Source: Bacteroidales bacterium (GTDB taxonomy: Bacteria; Bacteroidota; Bacteroidia; Bacteroidales; UBA932). Taken from it: 34,691 nucleotides of DNA. Where the stretch lies: assembly GCA_017615615.1 (NCBI GenBank), contig JAFZZW010000031.1, forward strand, positions 1 to 34,691, in the 5' to 3' direction. A model generated the notes under the pieces. The model saw only the letters and a program-made list of their open reading frames with translations, was not told the origin of the DNA and ran no database searches. The number at the start of each line of letters is the position of its first letter. Within the stretch, counting starts at the first letter, position 1. Shown here piece after piece: positions 14,423 through 23,470 of the stretch. The translations under genes were made by a program, and so were the position numbers.

Positions 14423-16590
14423 TATCCTATTTGGGAACCGTTGTTCAATACTTCTGCAGGGGTGACGAAGCGCATGGTGCCGTCCTGCTGTCTGGCCATG
14501 AGGATCATGCCCCGGCTATCTATCCCGCGGATGACGCGGGGCTTGAGGTTGGCCAGGATGCATATCTGCTTGCCGACCATGTCTTCCGGGGAATAGAATT
14601 CCGCGATGCCGGAAACGATGACGCGGCGGTCGACTCCGGTGTCGATGGAGAGCTTGAGCAGTTTGTCCGTCTTGGGAACGCGCTCGGCCTCCAGTACGGT
14701 GGCGGTGCGGATGTCCATCTTCTCGAAGTCCTCGAATGTGCATTCGTCCTTGAGGGGGGCGACGCGTCTGGCCTCCTCGGCCTTGCGGGCGGCCTCGATC
14801 CGCTCCCTGGCGGCGTCCAGCTTGCGGAGCTGGGCATCGATGGCCTCGTCCTCTATCTTGGCGAAGAGGAGCTCGGCCTCGCCGATGGCATGGCCTGCGG
14901 GAAGGATCTGCGGCCTGCCGAGAATCTCCCAGTCGAGGCGTATTTCGCCGGGTGCGGGAGCGGGGACCTCGCCGCTGACGGTATGCAGCGCGCGGCCTTC
15001 CCCTGCCTTATAGGTGTTGACGGTGACGGCCTCGCCGACGCGGTGGTCCGAGCCTGCAAACAGCGTGACGCCGAGCATCTTGCGCAACCTCTCGGCCGCG
15101 AACGGGGTGAAGGGCTCGAAGGCGATCGCCAGGTCTGCACAGAGCTGCAGGCAGATGTTGAGGATGGTGCCGGTGCGGGCCATGTCGGTCTTGGCAACCT
15201 TCCAGGGCTCGGTGTCCGATATGTATTTGTTGCCGGCGCGGGCCATTCCCATGGCGTCGCGAAGGGCCTCGCGGAAGCGGAAGCCTTCCAGGTTTTTCTC
15301 CATGGAATCCCTCAGGGCGGGAATCTCCGCCAGCACTTCCTTGTCTGCTTCTTCCAGGGAACCGCAGACGGGCACTTTGCCGTCGAAATATTTATGCGTG
15401 AGCACTACTGCACGGTTGACGAAATTGCCGAATATGGCCACCAGTTCGCTGTTGTTGCGGGCCTGGAAGTCTTTCCAGCTGAAGTCGTTGTCGGCGGTCT
15501 GGGGGGCGTTGGCAGTGAGGGTATAGCGCATGACGTCCTCCTTGCCGGGGAAGTCCTCCAGATATTCGTGGGCCCATACCGCCCAGCCGCGGGAGGTGGA
15601 TATCTTGTCGCCCTCCAGGTTGAGGAACTCGTTGGCGGGGACGTTGTCGGGGAGGACGTAGCCGTCGCCGTAGGCCTTGAGCATGGAGGGGAACACTATG
15701 CAGTGGAAGACAATGTTGTCCTTGCCGATGAAATGGATCAGGCGGGTGTCGGGGGACTTCCACCATTTCTCCCAGCTTTGCGGAAGGAGCTCGCGGGTGT
15801 TGGAAATGTATCCAATGGGGGCGTCGAACCACACGTAGAGCACCTTGCCCTCGGCACCCTCCACCGGTACGGGTACGCCCCAGTCGAGGTCGCGTGTGAC
15901 GGCCCTGGGCTGAAGGCCTCCGTCCAGCCAGCTCTTGACCTGGCCGTAGACGTTGGTGCGCCATTCCTTGTGGCCCTCGAGAATCCATTCGGAAATCCAC
16001 TTCTCGTAGTCCTGCAGCGGCAGGTACCAGTGGGTGGTCTTTTTCTTGACGGGGGCGGCGCCGCTGAGCTTGGAGCGGGGGTTGATGAGCTCCTCGGGGC
16101 TGAGTGTGCTGCCGCACTTCTCGCACTGGTCGCCATAGGCGTTTTCGTTGCCGCAGCGGGGGCAGGTGCCTACTATGTAGCGGTCCGCCAGGAACGTATG
16201 GGCCTCTGGGTCGTAGTACTGCTCGCTCTCGCGGGTGACGAACTTGCCTTCGTCGTACAGCTTGCGGAAGAACTCGGAGGCGCCCTCGGCATGCACCGGG
16301 GAAGACGTGCGGCCGTAGATGTCGAAGTTTATGCCAAGCCCCGTGAAGGAGTCCTTTATCATCTTGTGGTAGCGGTCCACTATGTCCTGGGGCGTGCAGC
16401 CCTGCTCGCGGGCCTTGATGGTTATGGGGACTCCGTGCTCGTCGGAGCCGCAGACGTACAGGACGTCACGGCCCCTCATGCGGAGGTAGCGGACGTAGAT
16501 GTCGGCGGGAACATAGACTCCCGCAAGATGGCCGATGTGCACGGGGCCGTTGGCGTACGGCAGGGCACAGGTTACAAGTGTTCTATTCAT
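14422..16590 (-). CDS. metG: Methionyl-tRNA synthetase
   Basis: A 722-residue enzyme that charges tRNA-Met. The class I signature is [11 protein letters not shown] (11-21) and the KMSKS-like loop is KISTSRG near residue 332. A zinc knuckle is formed by CPRCG and CEKCG (Cys143, 146, 156, 159). Residues about 615-722 form the EMAP/Trbp111 tRNA-binding domain ([18 protein letters not shown] through [15 protein letters not shown]), which in this type also makes the dimer contact. An Ala/Glu/Arg-rich coiled stretch (about 580-605) links it to the anticodon-binding domain. Length is normal. It overlaps dnaG by 4 nt upstream and a secreted-protein gene by 1 nt downstream. Confidence 0.97.
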   Translation of the reverse strand: MNRTLVTCALPYANGPVHIGHLAGVYVPADIYVRYLRMRGRDVLYVCGSDEHGVPITIKAREQGCTPQDIVDRYHKMIKDSFTGLGINFDIYGRTSSPVHAEGASEFFRKLYDEGKFVTRESEQYYDPEAHTFLADRYIVGTCPRCGNENAYGDQCEKCGSTLSPEELINPRSKLSGAAPVKKKTTHWYLPLQDYEKWISEWILEGHKEWRTNVYGQVKSWLDGGLQPRAVTRDLDWGVPVPVEGAEGKVLYVWFDAPIGYISNTRELLPQSWEKWWKSPDTRLIHFIGKDNIVFHCIVFPSMLKAYGDGYVLPDNVPANEFLNLEGDKISTSRGWAVWAHEYLEDFPGKEDVMRYTLTANAPQTADNDFSWKDFQARNNSELVAIFGNFVNRAVVLTHKYFDGKVPVCGSLEEADKEVLAEIPALRDSMEKNLEGFRFREALRDAMGMARAGNKYISDTEPWKVAKTDMARTGTILNICLQLCADLAIAFEPFTPFAAERLRKMLGVTLFAGSDHRVGEAVTVNTYKAGEGRALHTVSGEVPAPAPGEIRLDWEILGRPQILPAGHAIGEAELLFAKIEDEAIDAQLRKLDAARERIEAARKAEEARRVAPLKDECTFEDFEKMDIRTATVLEAERVPKTDKLLKLSIDTGVDRRVIVSGIAEFYSPEDMVGKQICILANLKPRVIRGIDSRGMILMARQQDGTMRFVTPAEVLNNGSQIG

Positions 16591-18629
16591 TTCTTGTCGG
16601 TTTTTTCTCTTCCTATCATTTGGTTTATACGGCGCTGGGCGGCCTGGAGGCGGAGAAGTTCCTGCATCAGGGGGAGCTGCTCTTGGGGTGAAGCCGAGGC
16701 GAGCGAGCGGCGGACGGCGTCAATGCGGTCCTGGACGCGGCGCTCGGCATACACCATTATTGCCTTGGGCACGCCGGTGGCGAGGAAAGTGGTGCGGCTT
16801 GTGAGCGCGGCCTCGAACGCCCCCACCGTGAGCTGGTACTTCTCGGTGGAGAAGCGGGAGGTGAGGTCCGCGAGAATGCGGTCCTCTCCGTCGAGGAGAC
16901 TCTTCACTATGGCCTGCTGGTCGATCCCGGTGTCGTACAGGGACATATATGCGTCGTACAGTTTGCGGTATGCCGAATTGGCAAAGACGGTGCCGTCGTC
17001 CTCAAGCGCCTCTCGGATGAACTGCGCTACGGTGGGCTTTTCGTCTTCGCTGCCGGAGTAATACGGGGAGTCGGTCTCGAAGTCCAGAGGCTCGCGGCCG
17101 TAGGTGAGGAGGAAGTACAGCAGGTCCCTTTCCGATGGCGCCAGGGTGCGGTTCTCTAACATGAACTGCTCGGAATCAGCTCCCGAAGCGTCTCCTGCGG
17201 CTCCCCAAGATGAGGCTGAAGGGGATCCGTAGGAGACGCTTCTCCCGCTGATTCCCTGATCTTCAGAAGCCACATCATTTCCGGAAATTTCCCTGGCGCT
17301 GCGCTGGCGGTCGCGGAGCTGCTCCTCCTGCATCTTCTTGCGGACGCGTCCGATGCGCTCGAACAGTATGCCCTGCTCGATGTTGAACCGCATGGAGACG
17401 GTCTCTATATATACCGAGCGCTTGACGGGGTCCGGTATCTGGGCGATGGTGTCGGCTATGTCGTTGATGAGTTCCGCCTTCTTGAGGGGGTCGTTGCCGG
17501 CCTCGGAAAGCAGAAGGTCGGTCTTGAACTCGATGAAGTCGCGTTCGCCGGAGGCGATGTAGTCCTGAACCTCCTGCAGAGTGTGCTTGCGGCCGAAGGA
17601 GTCGGGGTCTTCGCCCTCCGGGAGGAGAACTATCTTGACGTTGAGGCCCTCGCGGAGCACAAGCCCGAGACCGCGGATGGCGGCGTGGATGCCGGCGCTG
17701 TCGCCGTCGTACATTATGGTGACGTTCTCGGTGAACTTGTGGATGAGGCGGATCTGTTCCACCGTGAGGGAAGTGCCGAGCGATGCCACCACGTTGGTGA
17801 TGCCGAGCTGATGGAGGGTTACCATGTCGACGTTGCCCTCCACGAGTATGCATTTGCCGCTGCGGGATATCTCCGCCTTGGCGAACCATATGCCCAGCAG
17901 CTGGCGGCTCTTGACGTAGATTTCGGTCTCCGGGGAGTTGACGTATTTGGCCGGGTTGTCGGCGTGGAGGGTACGGCCGCTGAAAGCCAGTACGCGCCCG
18001 CTGACGGAGTGGATGGGGAACATTACCCTCTCGCGGAACTTGTCGGCCACGGAGCCGTCTTCCCGCTGTACGGCGAGGCCGGCGGCGAGGAGGTATTCCA
18101 GCTTGTAGCCGGCCTTTTGGGCGGCGTCGATGAGGGAGGTGCGGCCGGAAGGGGCCCAGCCAAGGCCGAAGCGGCGTATGGTTTCGTCCTCGAGGCCGCG
18201 GGAGCGGAGGTAGGCGTATCCTACGGCCCTGCCCTCAGGGGTTTCGAGCTGGGAGGCGAAGAATTTCTGGGCGAATTCGCTCACCAGAAGGAGGCTTTCC
18301 CGCCTCTGGCGGCGCTCGGTTTCCTCCGCCGATTCTTCCTCTTCCACTATGTCGATGCGGTATTTGGCCGCAAGGTAGCGGAGCGCCTCCACGTACGAGC
18401 TGTGCTCATGCTCCATGACGAAGCCCACGGCGGAGCCGGACTTGCCGCAGCCGAAGCATTTGAATATGCCCTTGGCGGGGGAGACGTAGAAGGAAGGCGT
18501 TTTCTCATTATGGAAGGGACAGCATGCCACATAGTTGGCGCCGCGGCGCTTGAGCGTCACGAAGTCTCCTACGACTTCTTCGATGCGGGCGGTGTCGAGG
18601 ATGAGGGATACTGTTTCCTGTGGAATCAC
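16587..18629 (-). CDS. dnaG: DNA primase with palindromic insert in its linker
   Basis: A 680-residue primase that makes RNA primers at the replication fork. The CHC2 zinc finger is CCPFH (36-40) with CFGCG (58-62), and the toprim core holds [15 protein letters not shown] (about 260) and YDGDSAG. The C-terminal about 170 residues should be the helicase-binding domain. Between the catalytic core and that domain, residues 459-486 are a Gly/Ser/Ala-rich stretch ([10 protein letters not shown] through DASGADS) encoded precisely by an 84-bp inverted repeat at 17172-17255. It overlaps recQ by 4 nt upstream and metG by 4 nt downstream. The start ATG at 18629 gives [19 protein letters not shown], the normal N-terminus. 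Confidence 0.97.
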   Translation of the reverse strand: MIPQETVSLILDTARIEEVVGDFVTLKRRGANYVACCPFHNEKTPSFYVSPAKGIFKCFGCGKSGSAVGFVMEHEHSSYVEALRYLAAKYRIDIVEEEESAEETERRQRRESLLLVSEFAQKFFASQLETPEGRAVGYAYLRSRGLEDETIRRFGLGWAPSGRTSLIDAAQKAGYKLEYLLAAGLAVQREDGSVADKFRERVMFPIHSVSGRVLAFSGRTLHADNPAKYVNSPETEIYVKSRQLLGIWFAKAEISRSGKCILVEGNVDMVTLHQLGITNVVASLGTSLTVEQIRLIHKFTENVTIMYDGDSAGIHAAIRGLGLVLREGLNVKIVLLPEGEDPDSFGRKHTLQEVQDYIASGERDFIEFKTDLLLSEAGNDPLKKAELINDIADTIAQIPDPVKRSVYIETVSMRFNIEQGILFERIGRVRKKMQEEQLRDRQRSAREISGNDVASEDQGISGRSVSYGSPSASSWGAAGDASGADSEQFMLENRTLAPSERDLLYFLLTYGREPLDFETDSPYYSGSEDEKPTVAQFIREALEDDGTVFANSAYRKLYDAYMSLYDTGIDQQAIVKSLLDGEDRILADLTSRFSTEKYQLTVGAFEAALTSRTTFLATGVPKAIMVYAERRVQDRIDAVRRSLASASPQEQLPLMQELLRLQAAQRRINQMIGREKTDKK
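17172..17255. repeat. 84-bp imperfect palindrome inside dnaG
   Basis: The outer arms GGAATCAGC (17172-17180) and GCTGATTCC (17247-17255) pair, followed by a 5x5 internal loop. Next come 11-bp arms AAGCGTCTCCT (17186-17196) and AGGAGACGCTT (17231-17241), then GCGG against CCGT, one mismatch, and TCCCC (17202-17206) against GGGGA (17221-17225), closing on a 14-nt loop. That gives 28 base pairs about a centre at 17213.5. The 84 bp equal exactly 28 codons and start on a codon boundary of dnaG, so the frame is kept. It looks like a mobile palindromic element in a tolerated linker. Confidence 0.75.
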
Positions 18630-20845
18630 GACGCTATCTCACAGAGGAATTTGATGCGGACGAGGCGGATTTCCATTTCGTCGTAGTCGGATCCGAGGGC
18701 TTCCATGGCCTCGGAGACGGAGTCGGAGGAGGCTTCATCACGGAAGTACTCATAGATTTCCTGGACGATGTCTTCGTCGAAATTGGCGTCGATGTAATAG
18801 TCCAGGTTGAGCTTGGTGCCGGTGGCGACGATGGCCTCTATCTCGGTCATGAGTTCGTCCATGTCGAGGCCCTTGGCGGAGGCGATGTCTTCCAGGGACA
18901 TGCCCTTGTCTATGCTCTGGATGATGAAAATCTTGTTGGCGCCCTTGCTGGGGACGGATTTCACCACGAAGTCGTCGGGGCGGATTATTTCGTTCTCTTC
19001 TACATACTTGCGAATGAGGTCGACGAACTCGGCGCCGAACTTTTTGGCCTTGCCCTCGCCTACGCCCTGGCAGCCGCGGAGCTCCTCGAGGGTGATGGGA
19101 TAGAGTATGGCCATGTCTTCCAGCGCGGGGTCTCCGAAGAGGATCCATGGCTGGAGGCCGAGCTTGCGGGCGCGGTCGCGGCGGAGGTCCTTGAGCATGG
19201 CGAGGAGGACGGGGTCGCCGGAACTGCCGCCCTTCATCATTGCAGTCGCCGCAGCTGCGGCTTCTTCATCCTCTTCCTCGTCGCCTCCGCCGGTGCCGGT
19301 GAAGACGCGGTCCTCTACCATCATGAGTTCATGGGGGTGCTTGAGGAACTCGCGTCCGGCGTCGGTCACGTCGATGTGGCCGTAGCTCTCGATTTCCTTT
19401 TCCAGCAGGTGGAGTATCAGGCCCTGATGGATTACCGTGCACCAGAACTTGTCGCTGTGGGCCTTTCCGGCGCCGAACAGCGGCAGGGCGTCGTGCTTGT
19501 AGGACTTTATCATGGCGTTTGACTCTCCGGCAAGTATGGCGGCCAGATGCTCGATCTTGAAGTGCTCGGGGAGCATCTCGATGAGCTCGATGACCATGCG
19601 CATTTCCCTCCAGCCGTCGAAGGTGGGCTTGGGGTGGATGCAATTGTCGCAGGAGCAGCAATTGTCGCCGGGGTAGTCCTCGCCGAAGTAGTTGAGCAGG
19701 AGCTTGCGGCGGCACTGGTTGGACTCGGCGTAGGCCACGACCTCGCCGAGGAGCTGGCGGTTGATTTCCTGCTCCGATATGGGCTTGCCCTGCATGAATT
19801 TCTCCAGCTTCTGGATGTCCTTGTAGCTGTAGTAGGCGATGCAGTTGCCCTCCTTGCCGTCGCGTCCGCTGCGGCCGGTTTCCTGGTAGTAGCTCTCTAT
19901 GCTCTTGGGAATGTCGTAGTGCAGCACGAAGCGGACGTCGGGCTTGTCGATGCCCATTCCGAATGCTATGGTGGCAACTATGACGTTGATGTCTTCCCGA
20001 AGGAAGGCGTCCTGGTTCTCGGCGCGGGTTTTGGCGTCGAGCCCTGCGTGGTAGGGGCGGGCCTTGATGCCGTTGATGCACAGCAGCTGGGCTATCTCCT
20101 CGACCTTCTTGCGCGACAGGCAGTAGACTATTCCGGACTTGCCGGGATTCTGCTTGATGTACTTGATCATGTCCTTCTCCACGTCCTGCTTGTCGCGTAC
20201 CTCGTAGTAGAGGTTGGGACGGTTGAAGGAGGACTTGAATATGGCGGCGTGCTGGATGCCGAGGTTCTTGAGGATGTCGCTCTGGACCTTGGGGGTGGCA
20301 GTGGCTGTGAGGGCGATGATGGGCAGGCGGCCTATTTCATCGACCAGGAAGCGGATCCTGCGGTATTCCGGGCGGAAGTCGTGCCCCCATTCCGATATAC
20401 AGTGGGCCTCGTCGACGGCGTAGAAGGAGATCTTGACGCCCCGCAGCAGCTGCACGTTCTCCTCCTTGGTGAGGGACTCAGGGGCTACATACAGGATTTT
20501 TGTCCGTCCGCTTATGAGGTCCGCTCGCACCGCCTCTATCTGGATCTTGCTGAGGGAAGAGTTGAGGAAGTGGGCGATGCTGCCCTCGCCGGCCTCGAAT
20601 CCGCGGAGAAGATCCACCTGGTTCTTCATGAGTGCGATAAGGGGCGAGATGACTATTGCCGTTCCTTCCATGAGAAGGGCCGGGAGCTGGTAGCAAAGGG
20701 ATTTGCCGCCGCCCGTGGGCATCAGGACGAATGCGTCGCCGCCTTCTATGAGATGGCGGATGATGCGTTCCTGGTCTCCCTTGAAGGTGTCGTATCCGAA
20801 GAAATCCTTTAGGGTCTTGTGTATGGTCGCGGAATCGATGGGCAT
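18626..20845 (-). CDS. recQ: ATP-dependent DNA helicase RecQ
   Basis: A 739-residue superfamily 2 helicase for recombination and repair. Motif I is MPTGGGKSLCYQLPA (42-56), motif II is AVDEAHCISEWGHDFRPEY (about 146), motif V/VI is VATIAFGMGIDKPDVRFV and YYQETGRSGRDG. The zinc site of the RQC region uses CRRKLLLNYFGEDYP with the cluster NCCSCDNC. A low-complexity acidic then Ala/Gly-rich linker (DEEEDEEAAAAATA, about 515-530) separates this from an HRDC domain (LRRDRARKLGLQPWILFGD) and a further helical C-terminal part. Longer than E. coli RecQ (about 610) but usual for Bacteroidota. It is 6 nt downstream of the DUF1015 gene and overlaps dnaG by 4 nt. Confidence 0.96.
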   Translation of the reverse strand: MPIDSATIHKTLKDFFGYDTFKGDQERIIRHLIEGGDAFVLMPTGGGKSLCYQLPALLMEGTAIVISPLIALMKNQVDLLRGFEAGEGSIAHFLNSSLSKIQIEAVRADLISGRTKILYVAPESLTKEENVQLLRGVKISFYAVDEAHCISEWGHDFRPEYRRIRFLVDEIGRLPIIALTATATPKVQSDILKNLGIQHAAIFKSSFNRPNLYYEVRDKQDVEKDMIKYIKQNPGKSGIVYCLSRKKVEEIAQLLCINGIKARPYHAGLDAKTRAENQDAFLREDINVIVATIAFGMGIDKPDVRFVLHYDIPKSIESYYQETGRSGRDGKEGNCIAYYSYKDIQKLEKFMQGKPISEQEINRQLLGEVVAYAESNQCRRKLLLNYFGEDYPGDNCCSCDNCIHPKPTFDGWREMRMVIELIEMLPEHFKIEHLAAILAGESNAMIKSYKHDALPLFGAGKAHSDKFWCTVIHQGLILHLLEKEIESYGHIDVTDAGREFLKHPHELMMVEDRVFTGTGGGDEEEDEEAAAAATAMMKGGSSGDPVLLAMLKDLRRDRARKLGLQPWILFGDPALEDMAILYPITLEELRGCQGVGEGKAKKFGAEFVDLIRKYVEENEIIRPDDFVVKSVPSKGANKIFIIQSIDKGMSLEDIASAKGLDMDELMTEIEAIVATGTKLNLDYYIDANFDEDIVQEIYEYFRDEASSDSVSEAMEALGSDYDEMEIRLVRIKFLCEIAS

Positions 20846-20851
20846 CGGGAC

Positions 20852-22093
20852 TCAGTCTAAGGTGTGAATTGCAAGTCCGGAACGTAATTTGGGCTCGAAC
20901 CAGGTGGTCTTGGGCGGCATTATGTTGCCGCTGTCGGCTATGTCGAGCAGCTGTTTCATCGAAACGGGGTACAGTGCGAAGGCGACCTTCATGCCGGTCT
21001 GGTCCACGCGGCGGACGAGCTCTCCGAGGCCGCGGATGCCGCCGACGAAGTCGATGCGCTTGTCCGTGCGGAGGTCTTTGATGCCGAGGAGCTTGTCGAG
21101 CACGAGGCGGGACAGTATGTCGACGTCCAGGACTCCTATTGGGTCTTTGTCGTCGTACCTGCCCTCGCGGGCGGTGAGGGAGTACCAGCGGCCGCCGAGG
21201 TACATGCTAAAGTTGTGCAGGCCCTTGGGCTTGAGGATTTCCTTGCCTGCGGGCTCCACGATGAAATCTTCCTCCAGGGCCTTGAGGAACTGTTCGTCGC
21301 TCATGCCGTTAAGGTCCTTTACTACGCGGTTGTAGTCGAGTATCTTTAGCTGGCTCTCGGGGAAGCAGACGGCCATGAAGTAGTTGTATTCCTCGTTGCC
21401 GGTGTGGCCCGGGTTCTGGGCGCGCTTCTCCGCGCCGACGCGTGCGGCCGCCGCTGTGCGGTGGTGGCCGTCGGCCACATAGAAGGCGTCTATGCGGGTG
21501 GTGAAGATGGCGGTGATGCGGGCAATGGTGGCGGGATCGCTTATGATCCAGAACTCGTGGCCGAAGCCGTTCTCGCAGGTGAATGAGTATTCGGGCTGGC
21601 CCTTGACGGTCTCGGAGACTATTTCGTTGAGCTCGGGGTCGTCACGGTACGAGAAGAAGACGGGCTCGATGTTGGCGTTCTGGATGCGGACGTGGATCAT
21701 GCGGTCGTCTTCCTTGTCCTTGCGGGTGAGCTCGTGCTTCTTGATGACCCCGGCGGCGTAATCATCCGTGTGCGCGCAAAGGACGAGGCCGTATTGCGTG
21801 CGGCCCGCCATAGTCTGGGCGTAGACGTAATAGCACGGCGCGCTGTCGCGTTTGAGCCAGCCGCGCTCCTGCCACAGGCGGAAGTTCTCGACCGCTTTGT
21901 CGTAGACTTTCTGCTCGTGTTCGTCTGCGATGGGGGTGAAATCGATCTCCGGCTTGGTGATGTGGAGGAGGGATTTCTCTCCCGCCATCTTGCGGGCTTC
22001 CTGGGAGTTGAGGACGTCGTAGGGCGGCGCTGCAACTTCCGTAACTATGCTGCGCGGTGGCCTGAGGGCTGCAAAAGGTTTTACTCGTACCAT
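20852..22093 (-). CDS. DUF1015 family protein, possible serine-kinase relative
   Basis: A 413-residue protein of the DUF1015 family (PF06245): MVRVKPFAALRPPRS at the start, VAAPPYDVLNS at about 20-30, HELTRKDKEDDR (120-131) and YVADGHHRTAAAARV with DGHHR at 208-212. The DGHHR motif is shared with ParB-like free serine kinases (SerK/SbnI), so a small-molecule kinase role is plausible but not shown. I recall DUF1015 genes next to serC-serA in many anaerobes; here the serine genes lie about 15 kb away on the other strand. It leads a minus-strand unit with recQ (6 nt gap), dnaG and metG, behind a good promoter at 22116-22147. It is soluble, with no signal peptide. Confidence 0.88.
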   Translation of the reverse strand: MVRVKPFAALRPPRSIVTEVAAPPYDVLNSQEARKMAGEKSLLHITKPEIDFTPIADEHEQKVYDKAVENFRLWQERGWLKRDSAPCYYVYAQTMAGRTQYGLVLCAHTDDYAAGVIKKHELTRKDKEDDRMIHVRIQNANIEPVFFSYRDDPELNEIVSETVKGQPEYSFTCENGFGHEFWIISDPATIARITAIFTTRIDAFYVADGHHRTAAAARVGAEKRAQNPGHTGNEEYNYFMAVCFPESQLKILDYNRVVKDLNGMSDEQFLKALEEDFIVEPAGKEILKPKGLHNFSMYLGGRWYSLTAREGRYDDKDPIGVLDVDILSRLVLDKLLGIKDLRTDKRIDFVGGIRGLGELVRRVDQTGMKVAFALYPVSMKQLLDIADSGNIMPPKTTWFEPKLRSGLAIHTLD

Positions 22094-22115
22094 AAGGAAA
22101 CAGTTTTAATGTTTT

Positions 22116-22147
22116 CGAAGGTACGATTATTTTTTTGTATTTGCAAA
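22116..22147 (-). promoter_or_regulatory. Promoter of the DUF1015-recQ-dnaG-metG operon
   Basis: Read on the minus strand, TTTG (22147-22144), a 20-nt spacer and TACCTTCG (22123-22116) match TTTG-N20-TAnnTTTG with one mismatch. The box ends 22 nt before the DUF1015 ATG. It sits just past the stop of the outer-membrane factor gene, so the two operons are separable. Confidence 0.65.
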
Positions 22148-22150
22148 CAA

Positions 22151-23470
22151 TTAGAAATCTATCTCGCCGCTGCGGTAGAAATCGAGGAGCCGCGTCTGGT
22201 AGAGGCACTGGAAGCGGGCCTGGATGTGCTCGGATTCGGCTTTGAGCCAGTTGTTGCGGGCGTCGTTGTAGTCGGCGATGCCGGCTTTGCCCACCTTGTA
22301 TTTCTCCTCCGTGAGCTCGTAATGCTCGCGGGCGCTGGCGGCCGACTCGCGGCTGCCGTTGTAGCGGGCCTGGGAGTTGACGGCGTTGTAGTATGCCTGC
22401 TGAATCTCCTTGTAAAGGGCCTTCTTGACGCTCTCCAGCTGGATTTCCTGCCCGCGGTAGCTGATCTGAGCGGTACGCACCTGGTTGCGTGTGGAAAAGC
22501 GCTGGAAGATGGGAACCTGCAGCGACAGGCCTACATATTGGCTGAAGTTGTTCTTGAGCTGGGTGAAGAACGGGTCGGACGCCATCTTGGAGTTGGTGTA
22601 ATAGTTGGTGCCGAGTCCTCCGCTGAGCGACAGCGAGGGCAGGAAGGCTCCCTTGGCGCGGTCGACCGCCACCTTTGCGTATTCAAGGTTGAGCTTGGCC
22701 GATTCCACCGAGGGACGGGTCTCCACGGCCTCCTGATATATGGCCTCGGGGCGCATCAGCAATATGGCGGAGACGTCTTCAACTTCCGGCGTAACGATTG
22801 AAAAACCCTCCGGCGACTGGAGCTCCAGCAGCTGGGTGAGTTCCAGCAGGGAGATGTCCAGGTTGCCCTGGGCTTGAATTTCGCTCTGCTTGCTCTGGGC
22901 GAGCGTGGCCTGCTGGGCCGATACCTCCGCGGCGCTGACCTTGCCTGCGGCGTACCTCTCCCGGACCTGCTCCAGCAGCTCGGCGTCATGCGAGGACTGC
23001 TCCTTTGCCACCCGCAGGATTTCCTGGTTGTAGAGGATCTGGACGTAGGCCTGTGCCACATTGACCCGGATGTCGTCCCGCGCCTTTTCCAGGTCCGCGG
23101 TGGCGGCTGCGAGATTGAGCTTGCTGAGCTTGATGCCGTTGGTTATGTCGAATCCCTGGAAGATGGGGATGTCTGTTCCAATATTGAAAGATGTGCTGGA
23201 GGTGTTGGAGTTGGAGTAGGTGTTGTCTGCCGTGAGGCCACGGCCGAACGACAGGTTCTCGCTGGCTCCTGCGCTCAGGGACGGCAGCCTGCGGCCCTCG
23301 GCGGTGTTGAGGTCCACCTCCCGCTGCTCCACGGTGAGGCTGCTCTGCTTGACGGTAAGGTTGTTCTGGAGCGCATACTCTATGCAGTCCTTGAGGCTCC
23401 AGGGCCCGTGCTGGGCCGATGCGCCGGCGCAGACTAGCGCCGCCGCGATACTGATCAGCGCGCGCCTCAT
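22151..23470 (-). CDS. TolC-family outer-membrane efflux protein
   Basis: A 439-residue outer-membrane factor of the TolC/OEP family. The signal peptide ends ALVCAGASAQ, followed by the typical start WSLKDCIEYALQNNLTVKQ. Two internally similar halves of long alternating helices (rich in A, L, E, Q) with short beta segments (GASENLSFGRGL, SLSLSGGLGTNYY) match the trimeric barrel-and-tunnel design. The C-terminal DARNNWLKAESEHIQARF fits the family. It forms the exit duct for the adaptor and ABC permeases encoded just upstream. It overlaps the adaptor gene by 4 nt and is the last gene of that operon. No substrate can be inferred. Confidence 0.93.
   Translation of the reverse strand: MRRALISIAAALVCAGASAQHGPWSLKDCIEYALQNNLTVKQSSLTVEQREVDLNTAEGRRLPSLSAGASENLSFGRGLTADNTYSNSNTSSTSFNIGTDIPIFQGFDITNGIKLSKLNLAAATADLEKARDDIRVNVAQAYVQILYNQEILRVAKEQSSHDAELLEQVRERYAAGKVSAAEVSAQQATLAQSKQSEIQAQGNLDISLLELTQLLELQSPEGFSIVTPEVEDVSAILLMRPEAIYQEAVETRPSVESAKLNLEYAKVAVDRAKGAFLPSLSLSGGLGTNYYTNSKMASDPFFTQLKNNFSQYVGLSLQVPIFQRFSTRNQVRTAQISYRGQEIQLESVKKALYKEIQQAYYNAVNSQARYNGSRESAASAREHYELTEEKYKVGKAGIADYNDARNNWLKAESEHIQARFQCLYQTRLLDFYRSGEIDF

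Noticed and set aside
14431-17061. An 876-residue open frame on the plus strand
   Set aside because: It is antisense to metG and the end of dnaG, with a composition (Gly, Val, Leu, His rich) typical of a shadow frame and no domain likeness.
19200-19310. Possible insertion element in recQ (acidic and Ala/Gly-rich linker)
   Set aside because: Low-complexity linker without an inverted repeat comparable to that in dnaG; likely simple repeat expansion.
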